Shown in pieces: positions 1-11,543 of a stretch of 64,000 nt of DNA. Each line of letters starts with the position of its first letter. The stretch's first letter is position 1. The stretch is taken from positions 16,742,501 through 16,806,500 of the forward strand of contig NC_081822.1 of assembly GCF_030704535.1 (NCBI RefSeq), in the 5' to 3' direction. The notes under the pieces are model-generated. The model saw only the letters and a list, made by a program, of their open reading frames with translations, was not told the origin of the DNA and did not search any database. This DNA comes from Vitis vinifera (lineage: Eukaryota > Streptophyta > Magnoliopsida > Vitales > Vitaceae). The translations under genes and the position numbers were made by a program.

Positions 1-1484
1 CACCGTTACAATCACCGTCACCATCACTGTCATCGTTACCATCACTGTTACCGTCACTGATACCATTACCCTTACCGTTACTCTCATCATTACTATGATT
101 GTTACCGTTACAATGAGCTTTATCATCACCATTACCTTGACTGTCACCGTTACTGTCACTATTACCGTTACAGTTACAGTCATCGTCACCTTCACCGTTA
201 TTGTTACTGTTACCGTTACCATCACTTTAATCACCATTACTGTCACTATCATCGTTACCGTCACTATTATCGTTACCATCACTATTACTATTACCGTTAC
301 CGTCATTGTTGCCATTAGCGTCATCGTCATCATCACCGTTATCATCACCATGACCATTACCTTTACCATTACTGTGACTATTATCGTCGTAGTAACCGTC
401 ACTATTAATGTTACCGTTACTGTTATCGTTACCGTTGCCATCACCATTACAATTACCATTACAGTTTTCGTTACCTTTAACGTACCGTTACCATCACCGT
501 TATCGTTATTGTTACCGTTACCGTCACCATCTCAATCACCATTGTCGTTACCGGCACCATTACCGTCACTGTTACCACTACTATCATCGTTATCTTAACT
601 ATTACTGTCAACGTCACCATAACCGTTATCGTCATCATAACTGTTATCGTCACCGTTACCATCATTGTTACCGTTACTATCACTGTCATCGTTACAATTA
701 CCATTACTATCACCATCACCGTTACGATTACCGTTATAACCGTTAAAGTGATCGTTACCATGACAGTTACCATTATCATCATCGTTATCTTCACCGTTAC
801 CATTGTCGTTATCGTCACTGTTACTGTCACTCTTACCATTACCGTTACTGTTACCATTACCGTTACCGTTATCGTTAATGTTAACATAACTGTTACCATT
901 ATCGTAACCATTACTTTCACCATTACTATTATCGTCACCGTTATTTCACCATTACCGTTACAGTTATCGTTACCGTCACTATTACCGTCATTGTTACCGT
1001 CACCGTCACTGTTACTGTTACCCTTTATCGTAACCGTTGTAGTGACCATTACCGTCAATGTTACCATCACCGTTACCATGACCGTCACAATAATCGTCAG
1101 CATTACTATCAACGTCACTGCTGCCATCATCGTTACTATTACCGTTACCGTTACAACCACCGTTATCATTACCGTTGTCATAATCATTACTGTTATCGTA
1201 ACCGTTACTATCACCGTTACTGTCACCGTCCCCGCTATCATCACCGTTACTATCACCGTTGCCATGATCGTTATCGTTTTTGTTACCATCACCATTACCG
1301 ATACTGTTATCACCATCGTTATCAGCACCATTACCATTACTGTAACCGTTACTTTTATCATAACCGTTACCATAATCGTTATTATAACTATTACCGTCAC
1401 AATTACCGTAACCGTTATCGTTATTATAACCATTACTGTCACTATCAATGTCACCGTCACTGTCACCGTCATCGTTACCGTTAT
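1..1484 (+). repeat. degenerate hexamer satellite, segment 1
   Basis: Continuous six-base units of the form A-Y-Y-R-T-Y (ACCGTT, ACCATC, ACTGTC, ATCGTT). Positions 1 (A) and 5 (T) are nearly fixed, and the others vary mainly by C/T or G/A transitions. The segment starts before the left edge. It ends at the GTTAT target duplication (1480-1484) of the solo LTR that follows. Open frames across it translate to Thr-Val/Ile or Asn-Gly-Asp runs and are consequences of the repeat, not genes. Confidence 0.95.
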
Positions 1485-1814
1485 TGTAACACCTAGTACT
1501 AACGAATGAAATAGGCAATAATGATTATTTTAGTACTTAACTTTAAGCTTGCTTAATTAGATGTTAAAACTAGTTTAGTGCTAATCATGTTTAATTATGA
1601 ATTAAACTTTGATTAAGGTTAAGTGGGATTAGTTAATGATCTAAGCATGCTTATTAGGTTCTTAGGGACTAATTAGGGTTATGAAAACCTAAAGGACTAA
1701 TGGGCAATTATGGGTTTTATTTTTGATAACTTGAAGGACTAAAGTGCAAAATTGGAAATTTGAGTTAGTGGAATGCCACCTCCTACTTGGGTGGCTTGGG
1801 TGCTTGGAGACCCC

Positions 1815-1822
1815 TTTATAAG
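1815..1822 (+). promoter_or_regulatory. putative TATA box of the solo LTR
   Basis: TTTATAAG in a GC-flanked setting about 330 bp inside the LTR, followed by a pyrimidine-rich and then AGAGAGAG-rich leader around 1870-1895. This is the usual layout of an LTR U3/R boundary. No start site can be proved from sequence. Confidence 0.5.
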
Positions 1823-2195
1823 GGGGCTGCAGCTCGTTTTGCACCATTTCACCTGCAGCAAGTTGGGTTAGAGAGAGAATCTAGAGAGAGAAAGTGTAGA
1901 TTTGAGGTAAGCAAGTTGTTTAATTTTGTAATTTTCGTTTATTTTGGCTCCTAATGGTATGTTGAAAAGAATTAACGGTAAAAATTGTGTAAAAGTTGAG
2001 TATAACTAGCTATAAACCCGTTTTAGTTAAAAATCACATTTAATTAAAGATTAAAGTATTTTAAGTTAAGTATTTTATTAATGGTAAGATCAGCATAAAT
2101 CTTTGTTTAATTTGGTTTGATTGAAAAATAGATTAGTAAACATGTGATGAATTGAGTTATTTGGACACTTGGGATTTGTTAATAGGTTAGGCTTT

Positions 2196-2212
2196 AAAAA
2201 AAAAAAAAAAAA
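2196..2212. repeat. A17 mononucleotide run
   Basis: Seventeen consecutive A residues inside the solo LTR, preceded by GCTTT. Probably slippage-prone low-complexity sequence. Confidence 0.9.
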
Positions 2213-2820
2213 TTAGTGTTTGGTAATTAATTAGGGAAATTAATATGCATTGTAAATGTTGTTTAATTCAATTCATATTTGATTTGAAAACATGTAGGAT
2301 ATAGATTAGAGAATGTGAGAATTAAAAATTTGCAACAATAAACTAAAACCTAAATTATGTTGTTTCATTTCAGTTCCTCGTAATAGGCAAAGATCGCCTA
2401 CTTAGAAGAAACACAAAAAGGAAGTCGGTGTAAGGTAGGGAATTTTATGCTATTCTATGGTGTATCTGATTTCTTTCCTTGAATTATTTGTTGGAATTTT
2501 ATGTTATTTCTATGATTTCATAAAATCTTTTAAAGTGTCATTGCATCTCGGTTTATTGCATTGAAATGTTACCATGATGTTGGAACGTATATTGGTATGA
2601 AGATTCGTGGTTTTGTGTTGTCGAAATGGTTTATGGTGTGATTGCATTGCAAGAAGGATATGGAATTATCACAGATCATATTCAGATAATTTATTGGTGG
2701 CGAAGTGCTTATGTGATGCTACAGGCCTTATCATTTGATATATTGTTTATGTGGGACCGTGGGTCCTTGGGTGAAAGTCCCTAAAGCCCTCGAGGAAGAC
2801 ACTCCGATGTGGGTGTATGG

Positions 2821-2935
2821 GGTTGGTCCTGCCCCTGGGTTTTAGTCCCTAAAGACACGGGGTTAGTCCTGCCCTTGGGTATGAGTCCCAAAAGACACGG
2901 GGTATGACTTGCCCTTGGGTGATGTCCCAGAATAG
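2821..2935 (+). repeat. 40-bp tandem repeat inside the solo LTR
   Basis: Units begin at 2821, 2861 and 2901 (period 40). Each carries a GGTT/GGTA start, TGCCC(T/C)TGGGT in the middle and AGTCCC(T/A)AAAGACACGG at the end, with the last unit partial. A related GGGTCCTTGGGTGAAAGTCCC piece lies just upstream near 2761. It is internal to the LTR and non-coding. Confidence 0.8.
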
Positions 2936-3670
2936 TCATTATCATATTGATCGAGTATCTTGTGGAGCATTGATATCTGCTGTGTAGATTGTTGGGAGTC
3001 AACAAATTATCGGTTGTGAAAGGATGGATGGGGAAAAGCAATGATGAAACCAACAAACACATGCATACATGTTTGACATGATTACACATTTGTTAATGGT
3101 TATGAAATGTTTATCATGCATGTTATTAAACGTTTAATTCAAGGTTTTTAAGGGTATACTTAGGATGGTTATAAACTTTCCTACTGAGTTGTGAACTCAC
3201 CCTATTCCTTCCACCTATAGATGCAGGTCAGAAGACCTATGCAGGAAAGAATGCTTGAGCAATGCTTTACTGTGATTGGATGCTGTTTGCTCATATTGAA
3301 AGTCTTTTGAGGCCATGCCTTTTGTATCAAGACTACACCTTTTGTTGGAATGATGTAATGTATATATTTGTTAGATACACTTGTAGTAAGGGCTACCCAT
3401 AGTAAACAATGGGGTTTGGTATATGTAAAGTAATGTTGTACAAGTTTCTTTTGTGAAACAAAACATATTTTGTTAACTCAATAGTCACAATGTTTATTAC
3501 AGGATGTACTCTTTATAACAGGTTTTCCATATCCTCTTTTTGAACAAATTCAAGTAGGAACTCAACATTTAAATTTTTTAGAGCACTTATACTGTATTTG
3601 AGTATCAATTCTTTAGTTGAAGAATAAATAATAATAATCATAATAAGAAAAAAAAAATTAGGGTGTGACA

Positions 3671-4325
3671 GTTATCGTCACATTCACAATCACCATTACC
3701 ATTACCGTCACCGTTACCGTTACCGTCACCATAACCGTTACTATCACCGTTACCATCACTATTACAGTTACTATCACCATTACCTTAACTATTACTGTCA
3801 ATGTCACCGTTACCATTACCATCACTGTTATCGTTACCAACACTGTTATTGTTATCGTTACCGTTACCACTACTGTTACCATCTTCAATACTGTTATTGT
3901 CACCGTTACTATGATCGTTACCGTCACTGTCACTGTCACTATTGCTGTTACCATAACCTTTACTGCCATCGTCACCATTATGATTATCGTTACCATAACC
4001 ATAACTGTTAAAGTGACTGTTATCGTGATAGTTACCATTATCGTCACCGTTACCATTACCGTCGTAGTAGCCGTCACTATTACTATTACCGTTATCATCA
4101 CCGTTACCGTTACCGTTACTATCACCATTGCCATTACCATTGTCATCACCGTTACCTTTAATGTACCGTTACCGTCACCGTCACCATTATTGTTACAATT
4201 ACCGTTACCGTGACCATCAGAGTCACCATTACCGTTACCGTGATCGTTACCGTTACTATCACCGTTACCATTACTATCATCGTTACCTTAACTATTACTG
4301 TCAACATCACCGTTATCATCACCGT
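3671..4325 (+). repeat. degenerate hexamer satellite, segment 2
   Basis: The same A-Y-Y-R-T-Y array resumes with the second GTTAT copy and ends at ACCGT (4321-4325), the left target duplication of the next LTR. Orientation is as in segment 1, so segments 1 and 2 were adjacent before the LTR inserted. Confidence 0.95.
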
Positions 4326-5913
4326 TGATGCGACTCATGGTAGCTTAGCTTTTAAGGCGTATCAACAAAATTTATACCTTGAATACTATTACTAAAGTAG
4401 CCAAGCTACTATAGCATAGTGGTTCTAGGATCGTTCACTGGGAAGGGTTTTCGCAAACACAAGTGATATTCAAATTAGGAAAATAGGTGATTTTCTTATA
4501 GATGTTAGCTTTAAAAGAAGATGTAAATGTTTTAGAAAGATTTAAACTAATCTAAGCTAACATTAAAGACTAAAATGAAAGGGTGTAAAAACAAGTTTCT
4601 CAAAGATAGGATAGCTATGCTCTGGCTCTTATGCAAATTGGAAATCTTAGGATAGGCTCCTCGCGTTGGGGTTGCAACTATGGTGATGCTTGCTTCCCGA
4701 ACCGGTATGGATTTAGCAAATCAAGTTTTAATCCTTTAAAATGGCAAAACAGATGGCAGTGAATTTCATCAATGGTTATTCACCTTAGACTTCCTTTGAA
4801 TGGCTCGTAAGAGATAACTAATGGTCTAAAGCCAAAAGCTTACCAAATATTGGCAACTCAAAGTCATTCCAGGTGATAAACTCACCTTTCAATGGCCATT
4901 GAAATTGGTTCTAACGGATTAATGCAAAACTTGGAATTGAAAACCTCACCTTCCAATAGCTTGTAGGAGATAACTAATGGATAGAAATCCAAAAGCTTAT
5001 CAAGTATTGGCCGTTGGAAGTTGTCCAAAGGAAATAAAAACCAAACTTTGCATTAATGAACCTTTAATGAAAAACATCTACCTTACCTTCCAGGTGCGAG
5101 AAATTTCCATGGGATTGCATCCAAGCCATCACATAACATCCATACTTTGAGAAACTAAAAGTTTTAGCCAATCATCCTCTGAGGAAAAGCCCTCAGAGGC
5201 TGTTTGGCTACTAAGAAAATAGAAATGGGGAAGAACAGGAGAAGAGAGAAAAACAGAGCTTTATATATTTCTCAGTGTAAAACGTAACACCTCCTTTCTT
5301 CAAGAGGTGATTTCCACCCCATATATAATCTTTACAAAAGCAAAAGCTTGTGATTGGTTAGTTACAAGGATAAGAAAGGAAATTACATCAAAAAATACAT
5401 AAGAAAATATCTAAAGTGGAGTCGGCAAAAACAGAACAAAATTCGCACCACGCATGGGCTGTGCGAATTTTGAAGGTGTTGTGCGAAATTTTCGCACAAG
5501 CCTGGAGCAGTTGGCTTCCGAAGGCCATATCTTCCTCATTTCAGCTCCAAATCATACACAGTTTGAAGCGTTGGATTCTTGACTTCCTGATCTTTGAAAT
5601 GGTATATAGCATGTAGAAAATGGACTTCGGGAAGTGCTCCAAAAGTGCGAAAGAAGACTGCAGCTGCTGTCCTCTTTGCTTCTCTTCACTTTGCTTGCTT
5701 TTCCTCTTTGCTTCTCTTTGCTTCTTTCCTTTACTTGGCTTGTCTTAATGATCCGAAAGGCTGTCAAAACACTAAAACTAGCCACAAATATGATTAGAAG
5801 ACATTGCTAGGTCCTTAACATGCCAATTGGACTAAAGATGGAGAACTACTACACAAAAGTGCTTAAAACATAATGAATTAAAGGTGTAAAATAGCACTTT
5901 TTGGGTAGTAATC
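4326..5913 (-). mobile_element. solo LTR of the Athila-like family, reverse orientation, ACCGT target duplication
   Basis: Runs from TGATG at 4326 to GTAGTAATCA at 5913. The right end is the reverse complement of TGATTACTAC, the LTR start seen at 50068, 39316 and 61575. Flanks 4321-4325 and 5914-5918 are both ACCGT, an exact 5-bp duplication. Length is 1,588 bp with no internal domain. It shares with the other family LTRs the CTATAGCATAGTGG...TCTAGGATCG...GGGAAGGGTTTTC block near its U5 end, the CTCAGAGG/GTTTGGCTA block, and TGCGAAAT-type motifs at about 5440-5500. Small frames inside it (for example 5552-5785) are LTR sequence, not genes. Confidence 0.9.
5321..5328 (-). promoter_or_regulatory. 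putative TATA box of the reverse LTR
   Basis: ATATATAA on the plus strand reads as TTATATAT on the minus strand. It sits at the position equivalent to the TATA-like runs in the other LTRs of this family (40324, 50835, 62939), next to the conserved TTTGTAAAG block. Confidence 0.45.
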
Positions 5914-8900
5914 AACCGTCATCGTCACCATCACCGTCACCGTCACCGTTATCATTACCAACACTGTTATCAGTATCTTTACTATTAGCACTACTGTTAC
6001 AGTCTTCGATACTGTTATCGTCACCGTTACCGTGATCGTTACTGTCACCGTTACCATGATCGTTACTATCACTGTTACCGTAACTGTTACCACAACCGTT
6101 ACTATCACGGTCACCGTTACAATTACCATTATTGTCACTGTCACCATTACGATTATCATTACCGTATTCATAACCATTAAAGTGATAGTTACCATTATTG
6201 TCACCATTACTGTAATCATTACCGTTACCCTCACCGTAACCGTTACCATCACCATCACCTGACTATCATCGTTACCATAACCGTTACTATTACCGTTACA
6301 GTTATAGTTATCATCACCGTTGTTGTGACCGTTATCATGATCGTGACCATTACCATCACCATTACTGTAACTGTCACTATTACCATTACCGTCATCGTTA
6401 CCTTGATCATTTCCATCATCGTTATTGTTACTGTTATCGTTACCATTACCGTTACTGTTATCGGCACCATTACTGTCTTTGTTATCGTCACCATAAATTT
6501 CACTATGATTGTGACCGTCTTCGTTATTGTCACCATTACCGTCACCGTTACCGTTACCATTACAGTCACCGTTATTGTCAACATTACCGTCACCGTTACC
6601 ATTACTATGATCGTTACCATTACCATCATCATGATAATTATCGTCACCCTTACAATTATCGTCATTGTTACCATTACTATCACCATTATCGTCAGCATCA
6701 CCGTTACCGTCACTGTTGCTGTTACCATCACTGTTATCATTACCGTTACTGTTACCGTAATTGTGACCGTTATTGTCAACATTACCGTTAGCGTTACCGT
6801 TTTGTTCGCCATTACTGTTACAGTTAAAGTTATAGTCACCGTTACCAACATCGTTACCGTTACCGTCACCGTCATAGTTACCGTTACCATCACTATCAGC
6901 ATCATAGTCACCAATACCGTTACCGTCATCGTTACTGTTACTATCACCGTTATCGTCAACGTCACCGTTACCGTTATCGTTACCCTTACCATCATCGTTA
7001 CCGTTACCGCCACCGTTATCAATACCATCACCATTATCGTTATCGTTATCGTCACTGTTACCATTACCGTTACCATTACCATTACCATTACCGTCCGCGA
7101 TACCGTTATCTTCATCGTTTTCATGGCCATTACCGTCACCGCCACTGTAACTGTTACCATAACCGTCACCATTACCCTTACCATCACCGTTACCGTCATT
7201 GTCACCGTTAGCATTACCGTCACTGTTACAGTCACCGTTACCGTTACCGTCTCTTTCACCATCACCGTTATCGTTACCATTATTGTTTCTGTTATTGTAA
7301 CCGTTATCTTTACCGTTACCGTTATCGTGATTCGTTACCGTAACTGTTACCATCATCGTTATCTTGATCATGACTGTTACCGTAACCGTCATACTTTATC
7401 GTCACTATCAACGTTACCATCGCCGTTTCAATCACCGTTACCATGACTATTACTGTCACCGTCACCATTACCATTACTGATACCATTATCGTTACCGTTA
7501 CTCTCATTATTACTATGACTGTTACTGATGCAGTGACCGTTACCGTCATTGTTACCGTTACAATTATCGTCACTATCACTGTCACCATCATTGTTATTGA
7601 TACTGTTATTGTTACCATGACCATCACCGTAATAGCCATTACTGTCCATGTCACCGTTACCGTCACCGTTACCATCACCGTTACCATCACCATTACAGTC
7701 ATTGTTACCGTCAACGTCATCGACACCGTTATCGTCATCGTGACCATTACCGTTACCATTACCATCACTGTTACCATCGTAGTAACCGTCACTATTACCG
7801 TTACCGTTATCATCACCGTTACTATTACCATCACCGTTACAGTTACCGTCACCGTTACCATTACCATCACCGTTACCATTATTGTAATCACAAGTTATCA
7901 TCACCATTACCATTATGGTGACCGTTCCCGTTACCGTTATCATCACAATTACCATCACCGTTACAATGACCGTTACTGTTACCGTTACTGTCACTGTGAC
8001 CGTCACTATTTCCATCACCATCACAGTCACCATCACTGTTACCGTTACTATCACCATTACCGTCACTATTATTATCAACGTCATCGTTACCGTTACTGTC
8101 ACCAATACCGTTACCGTCACCGTTATGTATAACCGCACCATTATCATTATCCTTATCGTTACCATTACTATTACCTTCTTCGATACTTTTATCATCATCG
8201 TTATCGTGACTGTTACCATCACTATCACCATAATTGTTACTGTCACCATCACCGTTACCATTACCGTCACCCTTACCATTACTCTCATCATTACTATGAC
8301 TGTTACCGATACAGTGATCGTTACCATCATAGTCACCGTTACCGTTACAGTCATCGTCACTGTTACAGTTATTGTTATCATCACCGTTACCATTACTCTA
8401 ATCGTTACCGTTATCGTGATCAATATCGTAATTGTTACCATCGCCGTTACCATCGCCGTTACCGTCATCATTACCTTGATTGTGACCGTGATCGATACCA
8501 TCACCAGTATCTTAATAGTCACCCTTACCGTCACTGTTACTGTTACCATTACTGTTACCATGACCGTAACTGTCACCATCACCATTACCATTACCGTTAT
8601 CGTGGCCGTAACCTTTACTGTAATCGTTACCATAACCATTACTGTAACCGTTATCGTCACCATCACTCTTATCGTCACTGTTACCATTTCCATCACCTTT
8701 ACCGTCTCCGTTACTATCACCGTAACAATTATCATTACCATTAATATTACCATCACTGTTACCGTGACTGTTACCATTACCGTTACTGTTACGATTACAG
8801 TGACCGTCACCATTACCACTACCATTACTGCTTCTACCACCATCACTATAGCCATTACCGTCATTGTTACTATCACCGCTATAGTCACCATCATCGTTAC

Positions 8901-11199
8901 CGTTACTATCACCGTCACCGTTACAATTACCATTACTCTCACCATCATTGTTACCATTACCGTTACCATCACCATAACCGTTAACGTCACTATTACCGTC
9001 ACAGTTATTGTTACCATCACCATCACCGTTGTTGCTACTGTTATCATCACCATAACCGTTACCGTGACCATTACCAAGACCGTTACCGTTACTGTCACTG
9101 TCACCATTACCGTTAGCGTCACCATTACTATTACCATCATCATGATCGTCACTGTTATCATCATCGTTATCGTCACCATTACCATCACCGTTAATGTCAC
9201 TGTGACCGTTACCATCACCGTTAGCATTACCATTATCGTCACTGTCACCGTTACTGTGACCGTGACCATGGCTGTTACCGTCATGGTTACTATAACTGTT
9301 ACCATTACCTTTACCATTATCATAACCGTTACTGTCACCCTTACCGTTATCGTCACCAGTACCATTATCGTTACCGACGACGTTATCATCACCATTATCG
9401 TGACTGTTACCGATACTGTTACCATCACCGTCACCATTATCATTACCGTTATCGTAGCCATTAGTGTCACTATTACCGTCACCATTACCATCACCATTAT
9501 CGTCACCGTCACCGTAACCATTACCGTCACCGTTACCATTATCGTTACCGTGACCTTCAACGTAATCGTCATCGTTACCATCATCATGACCATTATCGTC
9601 ACTCTTTTCGTTACAATTATCGTCATCGTCAATGTCATCATTACCGTTACCATGACCGTTACTGTTACCATTACTATCATTATTATCGTCACTGTTGTTG
9701 TTACCGCCACCGTTACTGTTAGCGTCACTACTCCCATTATCGTCACCGTTATTGTTACCAACACCATTATCGTCACTGTTACCGATACGGTTACGGTTAC
9801 TGTCAACATTATTATTACTGTTACCATTACCGTCACCGTTATCATTACCATCACCATTACCGTTACCGTCCATGATATCGTTACCGTTACCATCACCATC
9901 ACCCTTACCGTTACTGTTATAGTCACCATCACCGTAACCCTTACTATTACCATCACCGTAACCATTACCGTCACTGTTACCGACACCTTTATCATTGTAG
10001 TCACAATTACCACCACCGTCACCGCCATCGTTATTATTACTGTCACAGTCACCAGTACTGTTACCATCACCATCACCTTTATCGTCACCATTTCCGTCAT
10101 CATTACCATCTCCATTACCATTGCAATTACTGTTACTATTCTTGTCACCTTTACCGTGGCCGTTATCGTTAGCGTTACTGTTACCGTCACTTTTACCGTT
10201 ATCGATATTGTTACCATCATAGTTTCTGTTACCGTTACCACTACCATCATCGTAATTGTTACCGTTACCATTACCGTTACTATGACCGTTATCGTCATCG
10301 TGATCGTTACCATCACCATTACTGTAACCATCATTGTTATCGTCACTGTTACCATAACTCTTACAATAATTATAGTCGTCACCATTATCATCACCATTAC
10401 TATTACTATTACCGTCACCGTCACAATTACCATCACTGTTACCGTTATCGCCACTGTTATTATTACTATCACCTTTATCATTACTGTTACAGTTACCGTC
10501 ACCGTCACCATCACCCTTACCTTTATTGTTACGGTCACCATCATCGTTATTATTACCGTTAATGTTACAGTCACCCTAACCGTTATCGTAACCATTACCG
10601 TTACTGTCACAGTTATTGTCACTTTCAATGTTACCGTCACCTTTACCATTATTGTTACCGTTACTTTTACCATCACCATTACCGTTACCATTACTATTTT
10701 CGTTATTATTACCATCACTGATACCATTACCGTCACCGTTAATGTTACCGTTACTGTTACTATTACCGTTACTGTCACTGTCACTATCACCATCATAGTC
10801 ACCAATACTGTTACCGCCATCATTACCGTTACTATCCCCCTTACTGTCACTATTACCATCAACGTCACCGTTACCGTCATTGTTACCCTTACAATCATCA
10901 TTACCGTTATTGTCACCGTTATCGTTATCGTTACTGTTACCATTACCGTTACTGTTTGCGATACTGTTATCGTGACCGTTACAGTCATCGTCACCGTTAC
11001 TGTTACTCTCATCATTAGTATGACTGTTACACATATAGTTACCGTTACTTAAACCTTTATCGTTACCGTTACTCTCATCATTACTATGACTATTATCGTT
11101 ATAGCGACCGTTACCGTCACCATTACTGTGATCGTCACTGTTATCGTCACTATTATCGTTACCGTTACCGTTATAGTCATCGTCACTGTCACCGTCACT
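5914..11199 (+). repeat. degenerate hexamer satellite, segment 3
   Basis: 5.3 kb of A-Y-Y-R-T-Y units. It contains the higher-order signature at about 8608-8853 and landmarks near 9870 (CCATGATATCG), 10084 and 10561. All of these recur collinearly about 14.5-14.9 kb to the right. It ends at about 11199, where an unrelated island begins. Very long open frames on both strands here (over 1,000 codons) follow from the repeat grammar. Confidence 0.95.
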
Positions 11200-11543
11200 T
11201 CCGCTCATAACAAGGGATAACCCTTTTCCTTTATGGAGACGACCAGTCTCTTTTCAATGAGGAAGACTTTACTCGAGTCTCGCCGGTGTCTTCACCAACG
11301 TAGTCACCAAGAGCCTCCTTTGCATCATCACCTCGATCGCTCGGGAGTGGTCCCATAGCTGTAATGGCCACTGACGCTACCCCAGGCACATCAGGATCGA
11401 ATCTCAAGGAACACCTTTCTCAGTTAGAGGTCGGCCCCGCTCAGAAAGATGAGGAGATAATTGCATTTAGAGGGCGTACCACTCAAAATCCTCATCCGAT
11501 AGTGGAAGTCCCGCCTGTGGTCCACACCACTACTCCTGCAACA
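11200..11543. other. low-copy island inside the satellite
   Basis: 344 bp that break the hexamer grammar: mixed base composition, restriction-site-like ACTCGAGTC and CTCGATCGCTC, and an ATG at 11364 opening a short protein-like stretch. The edges are GTCAC on the left and, after the island, GTTAC on the right. This could be a decayed 5-bp duplication, but the hexamer array would give such a match by chance. It is probably a fragment of a larger element carried into the array. Confidence 0.6.
11364..11543 (+). pseudogene. short coding-like fragment, possibly retroelement gag N-terminus
   Basis: An ATG preceded by CATAGCTGTA opens about 60 codons: MATDATPGTSG, then a hydrophilic stretch (KEHLSQLE, QKDEEIIAF) and a Pro/Thr-rich end. 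Composition is unlike the satellite. The frame then runs into hexamer sequence and loses protein-like character. The acidic and amphipathic beginning resembles the start of some plant gag proteins, but no diagnostic motif is present and I do not recognise the gene. It has no stop of its own before the array, so it is a truncated piece at best. Confidence 0.3.

Larger units (their letters stand above)
1485..3670 (+). mobile_element. solo LTR, chromovirus-like Ty3/gypsy, with GTTAT target duplication
   Basis: The segment begins TGTAACACC and ends GGGTGTGACA, inverted-type LTR termini typical of plant Ty3/gypsy chromoviruses (Tekay/Del-like by general resemblance). The five bases before it (1480-1484) and after it (3671-3675) are both GTTAT, a perfect target-site duplication. 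It is 2,186 bp and has no PBS, PPT or coding domain, so it is a solo LTR left by recombination between two LTRs. A TATA box near 1817 supports the plus orientation. It holds a 17-A run and a 40-bp tandem repeat. Family assignment rests on termini only. A short minus-strand reading frame at 2781-3089 falls in the tandem repeat and is not a credible gene. Confidence 0.88.

Noticed and set aside
2781..3089. Minus-strand 102-codon frame
   Set aside because: It covers the 40-bp tandem repeat of a solo LTR and has repetitive, non-domain sequence.
8512..9873. Asn-Gly-Asp-rich frame resembling a low-complexity secreted or calcium-binding protein
   Set aside because: It is the R-A-Y-R-R-T reading of the satellite (AAC GGT = Asn-Gly). 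The same composition arises wherever the array is read in that frame.
7428..11052. Overlapping frames of over 1,000 codons on both strands, rich in Thr-Val-Ile
   Set aside because: They lie wholly in the hexamer satellite, whose grammar cannot form stops in five of six frames. No start context, domain or codon bias is present.
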